From Paractinoplanes pyxinae (GTDB lineage: Bacteria; Actinomycetota; Actinomycetes; Mycobacteriales; Micromonosporaceae): a stretch of DNA of 64,000 nucleotides. This document shows positions 41,543 through 50,208 of the stretch, in pieces. The stretch covers positions 645,808 to 709,807 of the forward strand of contig NZ_JAPNTZ010000003.1 of NCBI RefSeq assembly GCF_026626335.1, written 5' to 3'. Position 1 is the stretch's first letter. Every line of letters starts with the position of its first letter. The notes beneath the pieces were generated by a model. It did no database searches, was not told the DNA's origin, and worked only from the letters and a program-made list of their open reading frames with translations. The position numbers and the translations under genes are program-made.

Positions 41543-42966
41543 CCACCCACGCGGCCGGCCGCAGCCTTCTCGGTCCCGCGCACCCCGCCAACCGCCGTGC
41601 CGCCTCGACTGACGGCACTACGTCAACCGCTCGCACATCCCCGCCCGACGGCGATCCCGGAGCGGCGGCCCTCGGCCCAGCTTCGCCGGCCCAGACGTGC
41701 TCCGGTAGCGCGGTGGGTAGCTCCCACGGAGGGCCCGCGGTGGCTGAGCTGCACGGCATCAACGGCACGCGGCGGTCGGAACGCGACCACCCGGGCTGCT
41801 CATCAGACGCGGGCGCCGCTTCCCCCGCTGATCCCGCGGTGCCGAACTCACGTGGGGACGGGAGCCCTCCAGGCGAACCGACGGCACCGGATTCGCGCGG
41901 TGGAAGCGATCCGGCCGGACGGCCGGACGGCGCGGACCCGGCGGGCGACGGCAATCCGGCCGGCCGCCTGGGGACGTCGGGGCCGCGCGAGCGAGTGATG
42001 GGTCGCGGCGATGTCGGGCCGGGGCGGAAGCTGCTGGTGACCTATGTGACCGCGGGTGTCACGGCGGACTGGGTCGAGTACCTGTTCGCGATGCAGGAGG
42101 CGGGGGCGGACGCGATCGAGGTCGGGCTGCCGTTCTCGGATCCCATGCTGGACGGGGTGACTGTTCAGCAGAGCTCGGATCGGGCTCTCGCTCGCGGGGT
42201 CACCGTCGCGTCGATTCTGCGGGAGCTGCACGAGGTGCGGGATCGGGTGCGCGTCCCGCTGATCGCCTTCACGTACTCGAACCTGGTGTTTCGCCCGGGG
42301 CCGGCCGCGCTCTGCCGGCAGCTGGCCGAGGCGGGCGTCCGCGGCCTGATCGTGCCCGACCTGCCGGTCGAGGAGGCGGACGAGGTCGAAGCGGCCGCCG
42401 CCGCGGTGGGGATCGAGCTGACCCTGCTGGTAGCGCCGGTGACTCCCGACGACCGGCTCGCCGAAATCGTCGCCCGCAGCCGCGGCTACATCTACGCGGT
42501 CAGCCGCATGGGCACCACCGGCGAACGCGACTCCCTGGCCTCGTCCGCCGCTGTCGTCGCCGCCCGCGTCAAGGCCGCACAGATCCGCCCGGCGCGCGCC
42601 GGCGGGATCGGGGCGGGCGCTGCGCCAGGAGCGGTGCTCACCGAGGTCGATGGCCGAGCGCTTCGACCCGGCGATCGGAGGGGCGGCAGCGACCCGGCCG
42701 CTCGGGATCTGACTGGCCGCGACTCGATGCTGGATGCGGGAGGGGTTGCGTCTCGCGAGGCTGCGGGCGAGGACCGTACGGAACGGGTGCCGGTGTTGGT
42801 GGGGTTCGGGATCTCGGGGGTGGAGCAGGTGGCTGCGGCGGGGCGCGCCGGGGACGGTGTTGTGGTGGGGTCGGCGTTGATGCGTAGGGTGCTGGACGGG
42901 GCCACGCCGCGTGACCTCGGGGCTGAGGTGGCGGCGTTGCGTGGCGCCCTCGATGCCCTGGACTAG
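41539..42966 (+). CDS. trpA: Tryptophan synthase alpha-chain homologue with N-terminal extension and internal insertion
   Basis: A 475-residue protein, against about 265 in the family. Residues about 1-153 are disordered, rich in Pro/Ser/Gly/Asp, with lower third-position GC than neighbours. An internal ATG at 41998 could start a 322-residue form. The TIM-barrel core is recognisable: catalytic Glu 194 in IEVGLPFSDP and Asp 205 in MLDG (same 11-residue spacing as Glu49/Asp60 of E. coli), YAVSRMGTTGERD (loop 6) and LVGFGIS...GVVVGSAL (phosphate site). About 65 low-complexity residues (about 350-415) are inserted between helix 6 and strand 7. It would split indole-3-glycerol phosphate to indole, but its TrpB partner is deleted here. 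Confidence 0.75.
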   Translation: MTTHAAGRSLLGPAHPANRRAASTDGTTSTARTSPPDGDPGAAALGPASPAQTCSGSAVGSSHGGPAVAELHGINGTRRSERDHPGCSSDAGAASPADPAVPNSRGDGSPPGEPTAPDSRGGSDPAGRPDGADPAGDGNPAGRLGTSGPRERVMGRGDVGPGRKLLVTYVTAGVTADWVEYLFAMQEAGADAIEVGLPFSDPMLDGVTVQQSSDRALARGVTVASILRELHEVRDRVRVPLIAFTYSNLVFRPGPAALCRQLAEAGVRGLIVPDLPVEEADEVEAAAAAVGIELTLLVAPVTPDDRLAEIVARSRGYIYAVSRMGTTGERDSLASSAAVVAARVKAAQIRPARAGGIGAGAAPGAVLTEVDGRALRPGDRRGGSDPAARDLTGRDSMLDAGGVASREAAGEDRTERVPVLVGFGISGVEQVAAAGRAGDGVVVGSALMRRVLDGATPRDLGAEVAALRGALDALD

Positions 42967-43711
42967 GAGGCCTCCGCTGACCGCACCGCGTACGCCGAAG
43001 TATCGGGTCATCGCCGATGACCTGGGCAGCAAGATCCGGGGCGGGGAGCTGGTGCCGGGGTCGGCGCTGCCCCCGCAGAAAGAGCTGAGCGCCCGCTACG
43101 GCGTCACGCTGGCCACGCTGCGGCAGGCGTTGCAGCAGCTGGAGGACGAAGGGCTGCTTTCACAGCAACCAGGCCGTGGGACGTTCGTGGCCGAGCCGCG
43201 GGCTGCCTATCGCCTCGACTCGCTGCGCGGCTTCGCCGAGGACCTGCGCGCCCAAGGGCATCTGGTCACGACCCAGATCCTCGCCCAGACGGTGGCCCAG
43301 CCCCCGGCCTGGGCGGCGGCGCACCTCGGCGACACGGCCCACGCCGTACGCCTGGAACGCCTGCGCCTGCTGGCCGGCCACCCTGTCGTGCACCAGGTCT
43401 CGTGGATCCGCGGCCGCGAACTGGCCCAGGCCGACCTGAGCGACGTCTCTCTGTACGCCGCTCTGGCCGATCACGGCATCGCCGTCCACCGGGCGAGTGA
43501 GGCTGTGCGGCCCGGCGTGCTCGACCAGGCCACCGCCACCCTGCTGCGCCAGCCCGCGGGCACTCCGGCTTTTCTCTCCGAACGGATCACCTACGGCCTG
43601 GACGACCGGGCCCTGGTCGCCGACCGGGCCACGATTCTCGGCACCAGGATGGAGATCCGCACCGAGCGCGAGGTGAGCGGCCTCTCGATGCAGTGGGCTC
43701 AGCTGGCGTAG
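42953..43711 (+). CDS. GntR/HutC-family transcriptional regulator
   Basis: About 245-252 residues. The winged helix (TPKYRVIADDLGSKIRGGELVPGSALPPQKELSARYGVTLATLRQALQQLEDEGLL) is followed by a UTRA ligand-binding domain (about 85-245; AVRLERLRLLAGHPVVHQVSWI, AFLSERITYG). The start is uncertain: ATG 42953 lies inside the trpA gene and has no ribosome site, while CTG 42977 is preceded by AGGAGG at 6 nt. It is the last gene of the trp-remnant operon and probably represses it through the paired palindromes at 41307-41361. The ligand is unknown. Confidence 0.85.
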   Translation: MPWTRRPPLTAPRTPKYRVIADDLGSKIRGGELVPGSALPPQKELSARYGVTLATLRQALQQLEDEGLLSQQPGRGTFVAEPRAAYRLDSLRGFAEDLRAQGHLVTTQILAQTVAQPPAWAAAHLGDTAHAVRLERLRLLAGHPVVHQVSWIRGRELAQADLSDVSLYAALADHGIAVHRASEAVRPGVLDQATATLLRQPAGTPAFLSERITYGLDDRALVADRATILGTRMEIRTEREVSGLSMQWAQLA

Positions 43712-43968
43712 CGTTTCTCGGCCCGGGCGCGGGCCTTGGCCGCCTCGACCTCGCGGTTCTTGGGCGGGGCGGTGGTCACCAGTTCGGCCAGCAGGGCCTC
43801 GGTGGCGGCGGCGACGGCCGCCACGGCCTGGTCGAACGCGGCCTGGTTGGCCTGCGACGGGCGGGTGCTGCCGGCGACCTTGCGCACGTACTGCAGGGCC
43901 GCGGCGTGGACCTCGTCGTGGGTGGCGGGCGGCTCGAAGTTGTGCAGCTGGTGGATGTTGCGGCACAC
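43699..43968 (-). CDS. DUF2277 family protein
   Basis: An 89-residue protein that matches DUF2277 along its whole length: CRNIHQLHNFEPPATHDEV at the N-terminus, then ALQYVRKVAGSTRPSQANQ and a charged C-terminal helix. The start is GTG 43968 with GGAGG 10 nt upstream. No function is known. Its end overlaps the GntR gene by 13 bp (convergent). Confidence 0.88.
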   Translation of the reverse strand: MCRNIHQLHNFEPPATHDEVHAAALQYVRKVAGSTRPSQANQAAFDQAVAAVAAATEALLAELVTTAPPKNREVEAAKARARAEKRYAS

Positions 43969-44032
43969 GGCGGACGACCTCCGGGAAGGTGGGGCGGGAC
44001 GTCTGACAAGTTACGCCAGGGGTACGACGAAA

Positions 44033-44038
44033 TACGAT
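44033..44038 (+). promoter_or_regulatory. -10 element, leaderless DUF1992 gene
   Basis: TACGAT (TANNNT) lies 6 nt before ATG 44045, with no ribosome binding site. Confidence 0.45.
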
Positions 44039-44044
44039 GGGTTC

Positions 44045-44440
44045 ATGGCGCACTGGTACGAGTCGTCGATCGATCGGCAGCTCCGCGAGGCGGCCGAGCG
44101 CGGCGAGTTCGACAACCTGCCCGGCAAGGGCAAACCGCTCCGCGGGCACGGCGGGGAGTACGAGGACGACTGGTGGGTGAAGGACTGGCTGGAGCGTGAG
44201 GGCGCGACCGCCGGCGTCATCCCGCCCACGCTGTCCCTGCGGCGCGAGACGGAAGATCTGGACGACAAGGTCGATCGGCTGACCGGCGAGCGTGAGGTTC
44301 GTGAGTACGTGGCCGGCCTCAACGAGCGGATCGGGAAGGCCAACGTCGGGCTGATGGACGGGCCGCCCGTCATCCTGAAGCCCCGCGACGCCGACGAGGT
44401 GGTCGCGGGCTGGAAGGCTCGGCGGGCGTCACGAGGCTGA
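44045..44440 (+). CDS. DUF1992 (DnaJ homologue subfamily C member 28-like) protein
   Basis: A 131-residue protein with the family signature ESSIDRQLREAAERGEFDNLPGKGKPLRG near the N-terminus. A long charged helical region follows (LRRETEDLDDKVDRLTGEREVREYVAGLNERIGKAN). It lacks a J domain. Function unknown. The 3' end overlaps the DUF6114 gene by 12 bp. Confidence 0.88.
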   Translation: MAHWYESSIDRQLREAAERGEFDNLPGKGKPLRGHGGEYEDDWWVKDWLEREGATAGVIPPTLSLRRETEDLDDKVDRLTGEREVREYVAGLNERIGKANVGLMDGPPVILKPRDADEVVAGWKARRASRG

Positions 44441-45928
44441 CGCGACACGTTCCCGGATGTCGAGCGGATCGGCCGTCAGGGTGTCGCAATGGACGTACGC
44501 CAGCTGGATCGTCACGTCGGTGAACCACAGCACCGGCAGGGTCAGCGGCGGCGGCTGCTCGGGCGTGAACGTCACCGGGATCACGCCGAACAGCTTGCCC
44601 TTGAAGTTCGGCGTGTAGAAACGCACGTTCCCGTCGGTGACCAGCTCCTTGCTCTTGATCACTGTCTCGGCCCGGCCGGGTTCGTCCATGGTCAGCGTGA
44701 ACGGCTTGTTCACGGCCTTGTCCATGCTGAACTTCAGGGCCGGGAGGGTGCCCTTGGCCGTCGGCATGTCGACCACGCCGTCGTACGTCGAGTTGTACAT
44801 CGTCAGCGAGCCGACCTTCATCACGCCGGGTTTCACGGCGATTCGGGGTACGCCGATCGCGTTCGCCGCGAGGCCGAGCACCCGAGGCCCCAGGCACGGA
44901 ACCTCGGGGACGGGCGCCGTGCTGGCGAACGACGGTGAGGAGGGCGTGGCCGACCTGGTCGGTGTGGGGACGACAGTGGGCGCGGAAGCTGACGGCGAAG
45001 GCGACAGCGACGACGTCGGCGACGTGCTCGGCGCCGGCGACGAGCCGCCGCCGATGCCGAGCAGATTGCCGATGCCGTCGAAGAAGTCCCCGATCCCGTC
45101 CAGCACCGGGTTTCCTGTCTTCCCGGGCGTGGCGGACGCGGTGGGTGTGGGCGCCGGCGTCGGCGCGGACGACTTCCGGGCCGGCCGCCGCTCCTTGCCG
45201 GCGGGGGTATCCGGCGAGGAGGGCGTCCCGGCCGGAGCCGGCGCCGAACGGGTCACCGAGGAGCGTGACGGTAGCCCCTTGGGACAGTCCGCCGCGCTGG
45301 CCGGCAGGTCGCGTCCGGCCACCAGCAGGCCACCGGTCACGGCCACCAGCAACAGAATGACGCCCAGCGCCCGCGGCCCGCGCCGGTGGGACGGAGGTGG
45401 CGGATCGTTCAGGCCGGGAAGGAAGGCGGTGTCGCCGTCCTGCATCGGGCGGCGGATGTGGTCGCGCGGCGAGGCGATGGTCGTGTCGTGCACGTCCTGC
45501 ACCACAGCCGTTTCGGCGTCGGCGGGGGAGGGGACGTGCGTGGGCCCCTCGTCGGAAGGCTCGGTCTCGGTAGGCGCAGTCGGCTTGGCCCGCGGCGGGC
45601 CCCAGGCGATCACGAGCGCGCCGCCCACGATGCCGAGCAGCATCCCGGCGAAGAACCCGCCCAGGTTGAGCCCGACGAACGTGTACAGGGCGGTCAGCAC
45701 CCCGATGATCCCGTAGAACATCCGCTGCGCCGGCGTGACCCAGCAGAGCACCCCGCACAGCAACAGCAGCAATGGCAGCAGGTACGACAGGAAGCCCTGC
45801 GGCCCGAGGTGGACCTCCAGCCGGCCCAGGTTCATGTTGGCCGTGTACAGCAGCTCGAGCGCTGCCAGCACGAGGAGGAGGCCGCCCCAGAAGGGCCGTC
45901 GGCGGCGCCAGGCCCGGAACGCAGTCAT
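44429..45928 (-). CDS. DUF6114 membrane protein
   Basis: A 499-residue protein. Residues about 1-120 contain the DUF6114 helices (RRRRPFWGGLLLVLAALELLYTAN, FLSYLLPLLLLLCGVLCWVTPAQRMFYGIIGVLTALYTFVGLNLGGFF). A fifth helix near 190 follows. A Ser/Thr/Pro/Ala-rich stretch (about 215-330) precedes a C-terminal beta domain (about 335-495) predicted outside the cell. ATG 45928 overlaps the DUF6230 stop by one base, and GTG 45943 is an alternative. The two families usually occur together; the role is unknown. Confidence 0.82.
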   Translation of the reverse strand: MTAFRAWRRRRPFWGGLLLVLAALELLYTANMNLGRLEVHLGPQGFLSYLLPLLLLLCGVLCWVTPAQRMFYGIIGVLTALYTFVGLNLGGFFAGMLLGIVGGALVIAWGPPRAKPTAPTETEPSDEGPTHVPSPADAETAVVQDVHDTTIASPRDHIRRPMQDGDTAFLPGLNDPPPPSHRRGPRALGVILLLVAVTGGLLVAGRDLPASAADCPKGLPSRSSVTRSAPAPAGTPSSPDTPAGKERRPARKSSAPTPAPTPTASATPGKTGNPVLDGIGDFFDGIGNLLGIGGGSSPAPSTSPTSSLSPSPSASAPTVVPTPTRSATPSSPSFASTAPVPEVPCLGPRVLGLAANAIGVPRIAVKPGVMKVGSLTMYNSTYDGVVDMPTAKGTLPALKFSMDKAVNKPFTLTMDEPGRAETVIKSKELVTDGNVRFYTPNFKGKLFGVIPVTFTPEQPPPLTLPVLWFTDVTIQLAYVHCDTLTADPLDIRERVASAS

Positions 45929-46557
45929 CAGCCCTGGTAGCACTCTTGGCTGCGGTCGTTCAGGTGGAGCTCGAGGCTCATCCCGGTCAGCTTGAAGGTC
46001 GAAGCCGAGGTCATGTACGCCTTCTGCTTGAGACCCACGATCGTCACGTCGGTGGCCTGCTGGCCGAACCCGGTGACCTCACCGTGCTCCTTCTGCCCGT
46101 CGGCGTCCAGCGTCGAGGCGTCCTGCCCGATGTCGATGTTCTGGAATGTGGCGTCGCCGCTCAGTTCCGACATGCCGATCAGCAGGTCCTCGGCCTCGGC
46201 CGGCTTGTCGGGGTTGCGGCCGGCCTCGATCCGCAGCACGACCGGCCCGGCCGTGACCGACTGGCACAGTTTGTAGATGTCGGCCGACTTGATGCCGGAC
46301 ATGGCGGCGACCACGTACTTCTGCCCGGTCGACGACTGCACCGTCTCGGTCGGCAGCTTCTTGCTGTACTGGGTGAAGCCCTCACCGACGAGCCGGTCGG
46401 CCGACAGCTTGAACTGGGTGCCGGACACCGAGAAGCTGGCGGCCAGGGCGCCGTTGGCCAGCGCGATGACGAGACCGCCGGCGACCACGGCGGGCACACC
46501 CACCGCCACGGCGAAACGACGCCAGTTGGTGCGCCCGTAGGCCGGATCGTCCTGCAC
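45928..46557 (-). CDS. DUF6230 exported protein
   Basis: A 209-residue protein with the family's opening GRTNWRRFAVAVGVPAVVAGG, one N-terminal membrane helix and a beta-rich external domain (FSVSGTQFKLSADRLVGEGFTQYS; ending DRSQECYQG). GTG 46557 follows GAGGAGG. It is the upstream partner of the DUF6114 gene, with which it is co-translated. Confidence 0.85.
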   Translation of the reverse strand: MQDDPAYGRTNWRRFAVAVGVPAVVAGGLVIALANGALAASFSVSGTQFKLSADRLVGEGFTQYSKKLPTETVQSSTGQKYVVAAMSGIKSADIYKLCQSVTAGPVVLRIEAGRNPDKPAEAEDLLIGMSELSGDATFQNIDIGQDASTLDADGQKEHGEVTGFGQQATDVTIVGLKQKAYMTSASTFKLTGMSLELHLNDRSQECYQG

Positions 46558-46807
46558 GGGTCCTCCTCGAACTGCAGCGAAATCTGTCGATGCCCCGTTG
46601 ACGTGCGGGAAATATTGCTCCTGCCGCCTCCTCCGTTCAAGAGCGGGAGCTACCGACGGGTAACCATGGCGAGCGCGCGGTGGTCACGAAGAGTTACATC
46701 GACGCCGAATACTGCGCGTCGAAGCGGTGTGATGGTCACCACGCGTACAGAGTCACGGTCGGATAACGAAACCCAGCTCGCTTTCAGAAAACGGTGTTAA
46801 CGACTGG
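46558..46807. promoter_or_regulatory. Divergent promoter region between the DUF6230 and penicillin-binding protein genes
   Basis: A 250-bp gap that must contain promoters for both divergent genes. AT content rises near 46750-46800 (GGATAACGAAA, GGTGTTAACGACT). I see no clear operator or RNA motif. Confidence 0.4.
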
Positions 46808-48856
46808 GTGATGGTTGTCAGAGTGGCCCGCCTCGGCGGCTTGTTGGTGCTGGTCGGAGCCTTGATCGGGCTGTCCGCGATCCCGGTCGGCGCGGTTCTG
46901 CGCACCGGCGCCCAGTGGAGCCGGCGGCAGCGCGCCGAGCTTCCCGCCCAACTACTGAACCCGTCGAGCGCGCAGCTCACCCGCGTGTACGCGAACGACG
47001 GGAAGACGCTGATCACCACGTTCTACGACGAGGATCGGCAGGACGTCGCGCTGACCCAGATCGCCCCGGTCATGCAGAAGGCGATCGTGGCCGCCGAGGA
47101 CACCCGCTTCTACGAGCACGGCGGCGTCGACCTCAAGGGCGTGGCGCGGGCTGTGGTCTCCGACGCGCGCAGCGGAAGTGCCGAGCAGGGCGCCTCGACG
47201 CTCACCATGCAGCTGGTCCGCAACGTCCTGAAGGAGGACCCGAGCCTGACGCCAGCCGAGCGGGCCCAGGCCACGCAGGACACGGCCGGCCGCAAGCTGC
47301 GCGAGATCGAGTACGCGGTCGAGCTCGAGAACCGCCTGACCAAGCAGCAGATTTTGCGCAACTACCTGAACATCGTGTACTTCGGCGACGGCGCGTACGG
47401 CATCGAGGCGGCCGCCCGCCGGATCTTCGGCGTCACCCCGGCCCGGCTCGACCTGGCCCAGGCGGCCCTGATCGCCGGGGTGGTGCAGTCGCCCGACGCG
47501 GACAACCCGATCAGCGGCGACAAGGCCCAGGCCAAGGTGCGCCAGGGCTACGTGCTCGACGCCATGCTCAAGGCGGGCACGATCACTCAAGCCCAGCACG
47601 ACAAGGCCGCCGCCGAGAAGCTCACGTACTCGGGCGCGACCCAGCCCAACGGCTGCGTCGGCGCCACCGGGCAGGCCGACGGCTGGGGCTTCTTCTGCGA
47701 CTACTTCGAGCGCTGGTGGGACGGTCAGGCCCAGTTCGGCGCGACCAAGGCCGAGCGCGAGAACGCTTTGCGGCGCGGCGGCTACAACATCGTGACGACG
47801 CTCGACCCGGACGTGCAGAAGGTCGCGGCCAAGCAGTCGCGCAAGGTGTACGGGCTCGACAACAAGAAGACCCTGCCGATCGCCGTGGTCCAGCCCGGCA
47901 CGGGCCAGGTGCTCGCGCTTGCCGTCAACCGCACGTACGGCACCGGCAAGTCGGGCAGCAACACGGTGAACCCGCTGATCAGCGGGGGGAGCGGGATCAA
48001 CGGCTACCCGTCCGGCTCGACCTTCAAGATGTTCACGATGCTGGCCGCGCTCGAGGCCGGGATGCCGCTGAACTCCGGCTACGACTCGCCGGCGAAGCTG
48101 GTCACCGAGTGGTCCGACGACGGGCCGGGCAACTGCGACGGCAAGTACTGCCCGGGCAACGACAACCCGGCCTGGATGGACGGCTACCGCACCATGTGGG
48201 ACGCGTTCGGCCGCTCGGTCAACACGTACTTCGTGCACCTGGAGGAGCAGGTCGGCCCGGCCGCCGTGGTGGCGATGGCCAAGCGGCTCGGCATCAGCTT
48301 CAGCTCACCGTCCGACGCGAAGCTGGCCGAGAGCCCGGACTCGTGGGGCTCGTTCACGCTCGGCGTCATCGACACCACCCCGCTCGAGCTGGCCTCGGCC
48401 TACGCGACGGTGGCGGCCGACGGCACGTACTGCGCGCCGCTTCCGGTCGAGACGGTGAACGGGGCCGCCGTCGGCAAGAGCTGCAAGCAGGTGCTCGACC
48501 CGGAGGTCGCGCGCGCCGCCGCCGATGCGGCCCGCTGCCCGGTCGGCCAGCAGAGCGCGTACGGGAAATGCGACGGAGGCACGGCGGAGCAGGTGGCCGG
48601 GCTGTTCGGCGACCGGGCGGTGGCCGGCAAGACGGGCAGCACCGAGGACAACCGCACCGAGACGTTCGTCGGCTTCACCCCCACCATGGCCGCGGCCGGC
48701 ATCGCCAACGACCCGGCCGACCCCTCCGACCGGGTCGGCAGCGGCGTCGAGTCGCGCGTGGTCACGGCCGTCGCGCGAACCCTGCGTGCGGCGGTCGGCG
48801 ATGAGCGGTACGACGGCTTCCCGCCCCCGAGCACCGTCCGGGCCTACGGCGACTGA
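46808..48856 (+). CDS. Class A penicillin-binding protein (transglycosylase and transpeptidase)
   Basis: A 682-residue bifunctional wall synthase. One N-terminal helix (about 8-30). GT51 domain about 55-240 with the catalytic Glu in AAEDTRFYEHGGVDLKGV, QGASTLTMQLVRN and NYLNIVYFGDGAYGIEAAA. Transpeptidase domain about 320-660 with Ser404-Thr-Phe-Lys (SxxK), SVN in FGRSVNTYFVH and KTG about 608 in AGKTGSTED. No PASTA or other C-terminal domain. It makes glycan strands and crosslinks outside the membrane. Confidence 0.92.
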   Translation: MMVVRVARLGGLLVLVGALIGLSAIPVGAVLRTGAQWSRRQRAELPAQLLNPSSAQLTRVYANDGKTLITTFYDEDRQDVALTQIAPVMQKAIVAAEDTRFYEHGGVDLKGVARAVVSDARSGSAEQGASTLTMQLVRNVLKEDPSLTPAERAQATQDTAGRKLREIEYAVELENRLTKQQILRNYLNIVYFGDGAYGIEAAARRIFGVTPARLDLAQAALIAGVVQSPDADNPISGDKAQAKVRQGYVLDAMLKAGTITQAQHDKAAAEKLTYSGATQPNGCVGATGQADGWGFFCDYFERWWDGQAQFGATKAERENALRRGGYNIVTTLDPDVQKVAAKQSRKVYGLDNKKTLPIAVVQPGTGQVLALAVNRTYGTGKSGSNTVNPLISGGSGINGYPSGSTFKMFTMLAALEAGMPLNSGYDSPAKLVTEWSDDGPGNCDGKYCPGNDNPAWMDGYRTMWDAFGRSVNTYFVHLEEQVGPAAVVAMAKRLGISFSSPSDAKLAESPDSWGSFTLGVIDTTPLELASAYATVAADGTYCAPLPVETVNGAAVGKSCKQVLDPEVARAAADAARCPVGQQSAYGKCDGGTAEQVAGLFGDRAVAGKTGSTEDNRTETFVGFTPTMAAAGIANDPADPSDRVGSGVESRVVTAVARTLRAAVGDERYDGFPPPSTVRAYGD

Positions 48857-48882
48857 AAAGCGCTGTCGATCACCGCCCGGGC

Positions 48883-50208
48883 GTGCGGCCACTAAAACTC
48901 AGTGAACGCCGGATAGCTGCCGAACTGAACCCTGTGACCGCCGCCCACGAGCAGCGACGCCTGGCCGCCCTGCACGAGTACGAGCTGCTCGACACGCCGG
49001 CCGGGGACGAGCTGGAAGCCGTGGTGCGGGTGGCCGCTCTCGTGGCCGGAGTGCCCTTCGGGACGCTCAACCTGATCGACGAGAACCGGCAGTGCCAGCT
49101 GACCACCACCGGTTTCGAGGGCGCCGACTCGGCCCGCACCGATTCGATGTGCGCCGTGCGTTTCGAGACGGGCCAGGTCACCTATCTGCCCGACGCCAGC
49201 CTCGACCTGGCCTACACCTTCAACCCCTGGGTGACCGGGTTGCTGGGCCACGTACGGTTCTATTTCTCGGCGCCCCTGGTCACCCCGCAGGGCTACGCGC
49301 TGGGGTCGCTGTGCGTCTTCGACGAGAAACGGCACGAGCTCAGCGACGAGCAGATCGACCGCCTGCGTGACCTGGCCCAGGTGCTGCTGGGCCTGTTCGA
49401 GTGCCGCCGGCAGAGCCGGGTCAACGCCGAGCTGGCGACCGAGGTGCGCGAGCAGCACGACGAGCTCGAACGCGCGCACGCCGACCTCGGCCGCGCCCAC
49501 GCCGAGCGGGCCGCCACCATCGCCGAGCTGCGCCGCTCGAACCACGAGCTGGAGCAGTTCGCCGGCGTGGTCAGCCACGACCTGGCGGCCCCGCTGACCG
49601 TGGTCAACGGCTATCTGGAGCTGCTCGAGGAGAACATCCGGGGCTCGGACGAGCAGTCGGAGCGCTGGATCGGCTCGGCCGTGCGCGCCGTGGGCCGCAT
49701 GCACCGCCTGATCACCTCTCTGCTCAGCTACGCCCGGGCCGGTCACGCGCCGCTGCGCGCCGAGCCCGCCCGGCTCGGCGACCTGGTCGACCAGGCGCTC
49801 AACGACCTGCGCGGCCACCTGGACGGCGCCACCGTGGTCGTGCAGCCGGATCTGCCGGTTATCGAGGCCGATCCCACCCTGATCCGCCAGCTGCTGCAGA
49901 ACCTGCTGGGCAACGCGCTCAAGTACCGCCGGACCGACCGCCCGTGCCACGTCGAGGTCGGCGCCAGCCGCGACGGCGGCCAGTGGCGGGTGACCGTGGC
50001 CGACAACGGGGTCGGCATCCCCAAGGCCCAGCGCGAGCGCGTCTTCGAGATGTTCGCCCAAGTCGACCCGTCCGCCGGCAAGGGGTACGGGGTGGGCCTG
50101 TCGACGTGCGAGCGGATCGTCGACCGGCACGGCGGCCGGATCCTGGCCGTGGAGACACCGGGCGGGGGCGCCACCGTCGTCTTCACCCTGCCGATCACGG
50201 CGTCATGA
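48883..50208 (+). CDS. GAF-domain sensor histidine kinase (soluble)
   Basis: A 441-residue kinase without membrane helices. GAF domain about 25-170 (LDTPAGDELEAVVRVAALVAGVPFGTLNLIDENRQ). Coiled coil about 170-220. HisKA with phospho-His in FAGVVSHDLAAPLTVVNGYLELL (about 226-248). HATPase about 325-438 (NLLGNALKYRR, DNGVGIP, GYGVGLSTCERIV). This pattern resembles bacteriophytochrome-like and Actinoplanes-type hybrid sensors. GTG 48883 is the longest start and GTG 48934 is an alternative. It overlaps the next kinase by ATGA, and no response regulator gene is adjacent. Confidence 0.88.
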   Translation: MRPLKLSERRIAAELNPVTAAHEQRRLAALHEYELLDTPAGDELEAVVRVAALVAGVPFGTLNLIDENRQCQLTTTGFEGADSARTDSMCAVRFETGQVTYLPDASLDLAYTFNPWVTGLLGHVRFYFSAPLVTPQGYALGSLCVFDEKRHELSDEQIDRLRDLAQVLLGLFECRRQSRVNAELATEVREQHDELERAHADLGRAHAERAATIAELRRSNHELEQFAGVVSHDLAAPLTVVNGYLELLEENIRGSDEQSERWIGSAVRAVGRMHRLITSLLSYARAGHAPLRAEPARLGDLVDQALNDLRGHLDGATVVVQPDLPVIEADPTLIRQLLQNLLGNALKYRRTDRPCHVEVGASRDGGQWRVTVADNGVGIPKAQRERVFEMFAQVDPSAGKGYGVGLSTCERIVDRHGGRILAVETPGGGATVVFTLPITAS

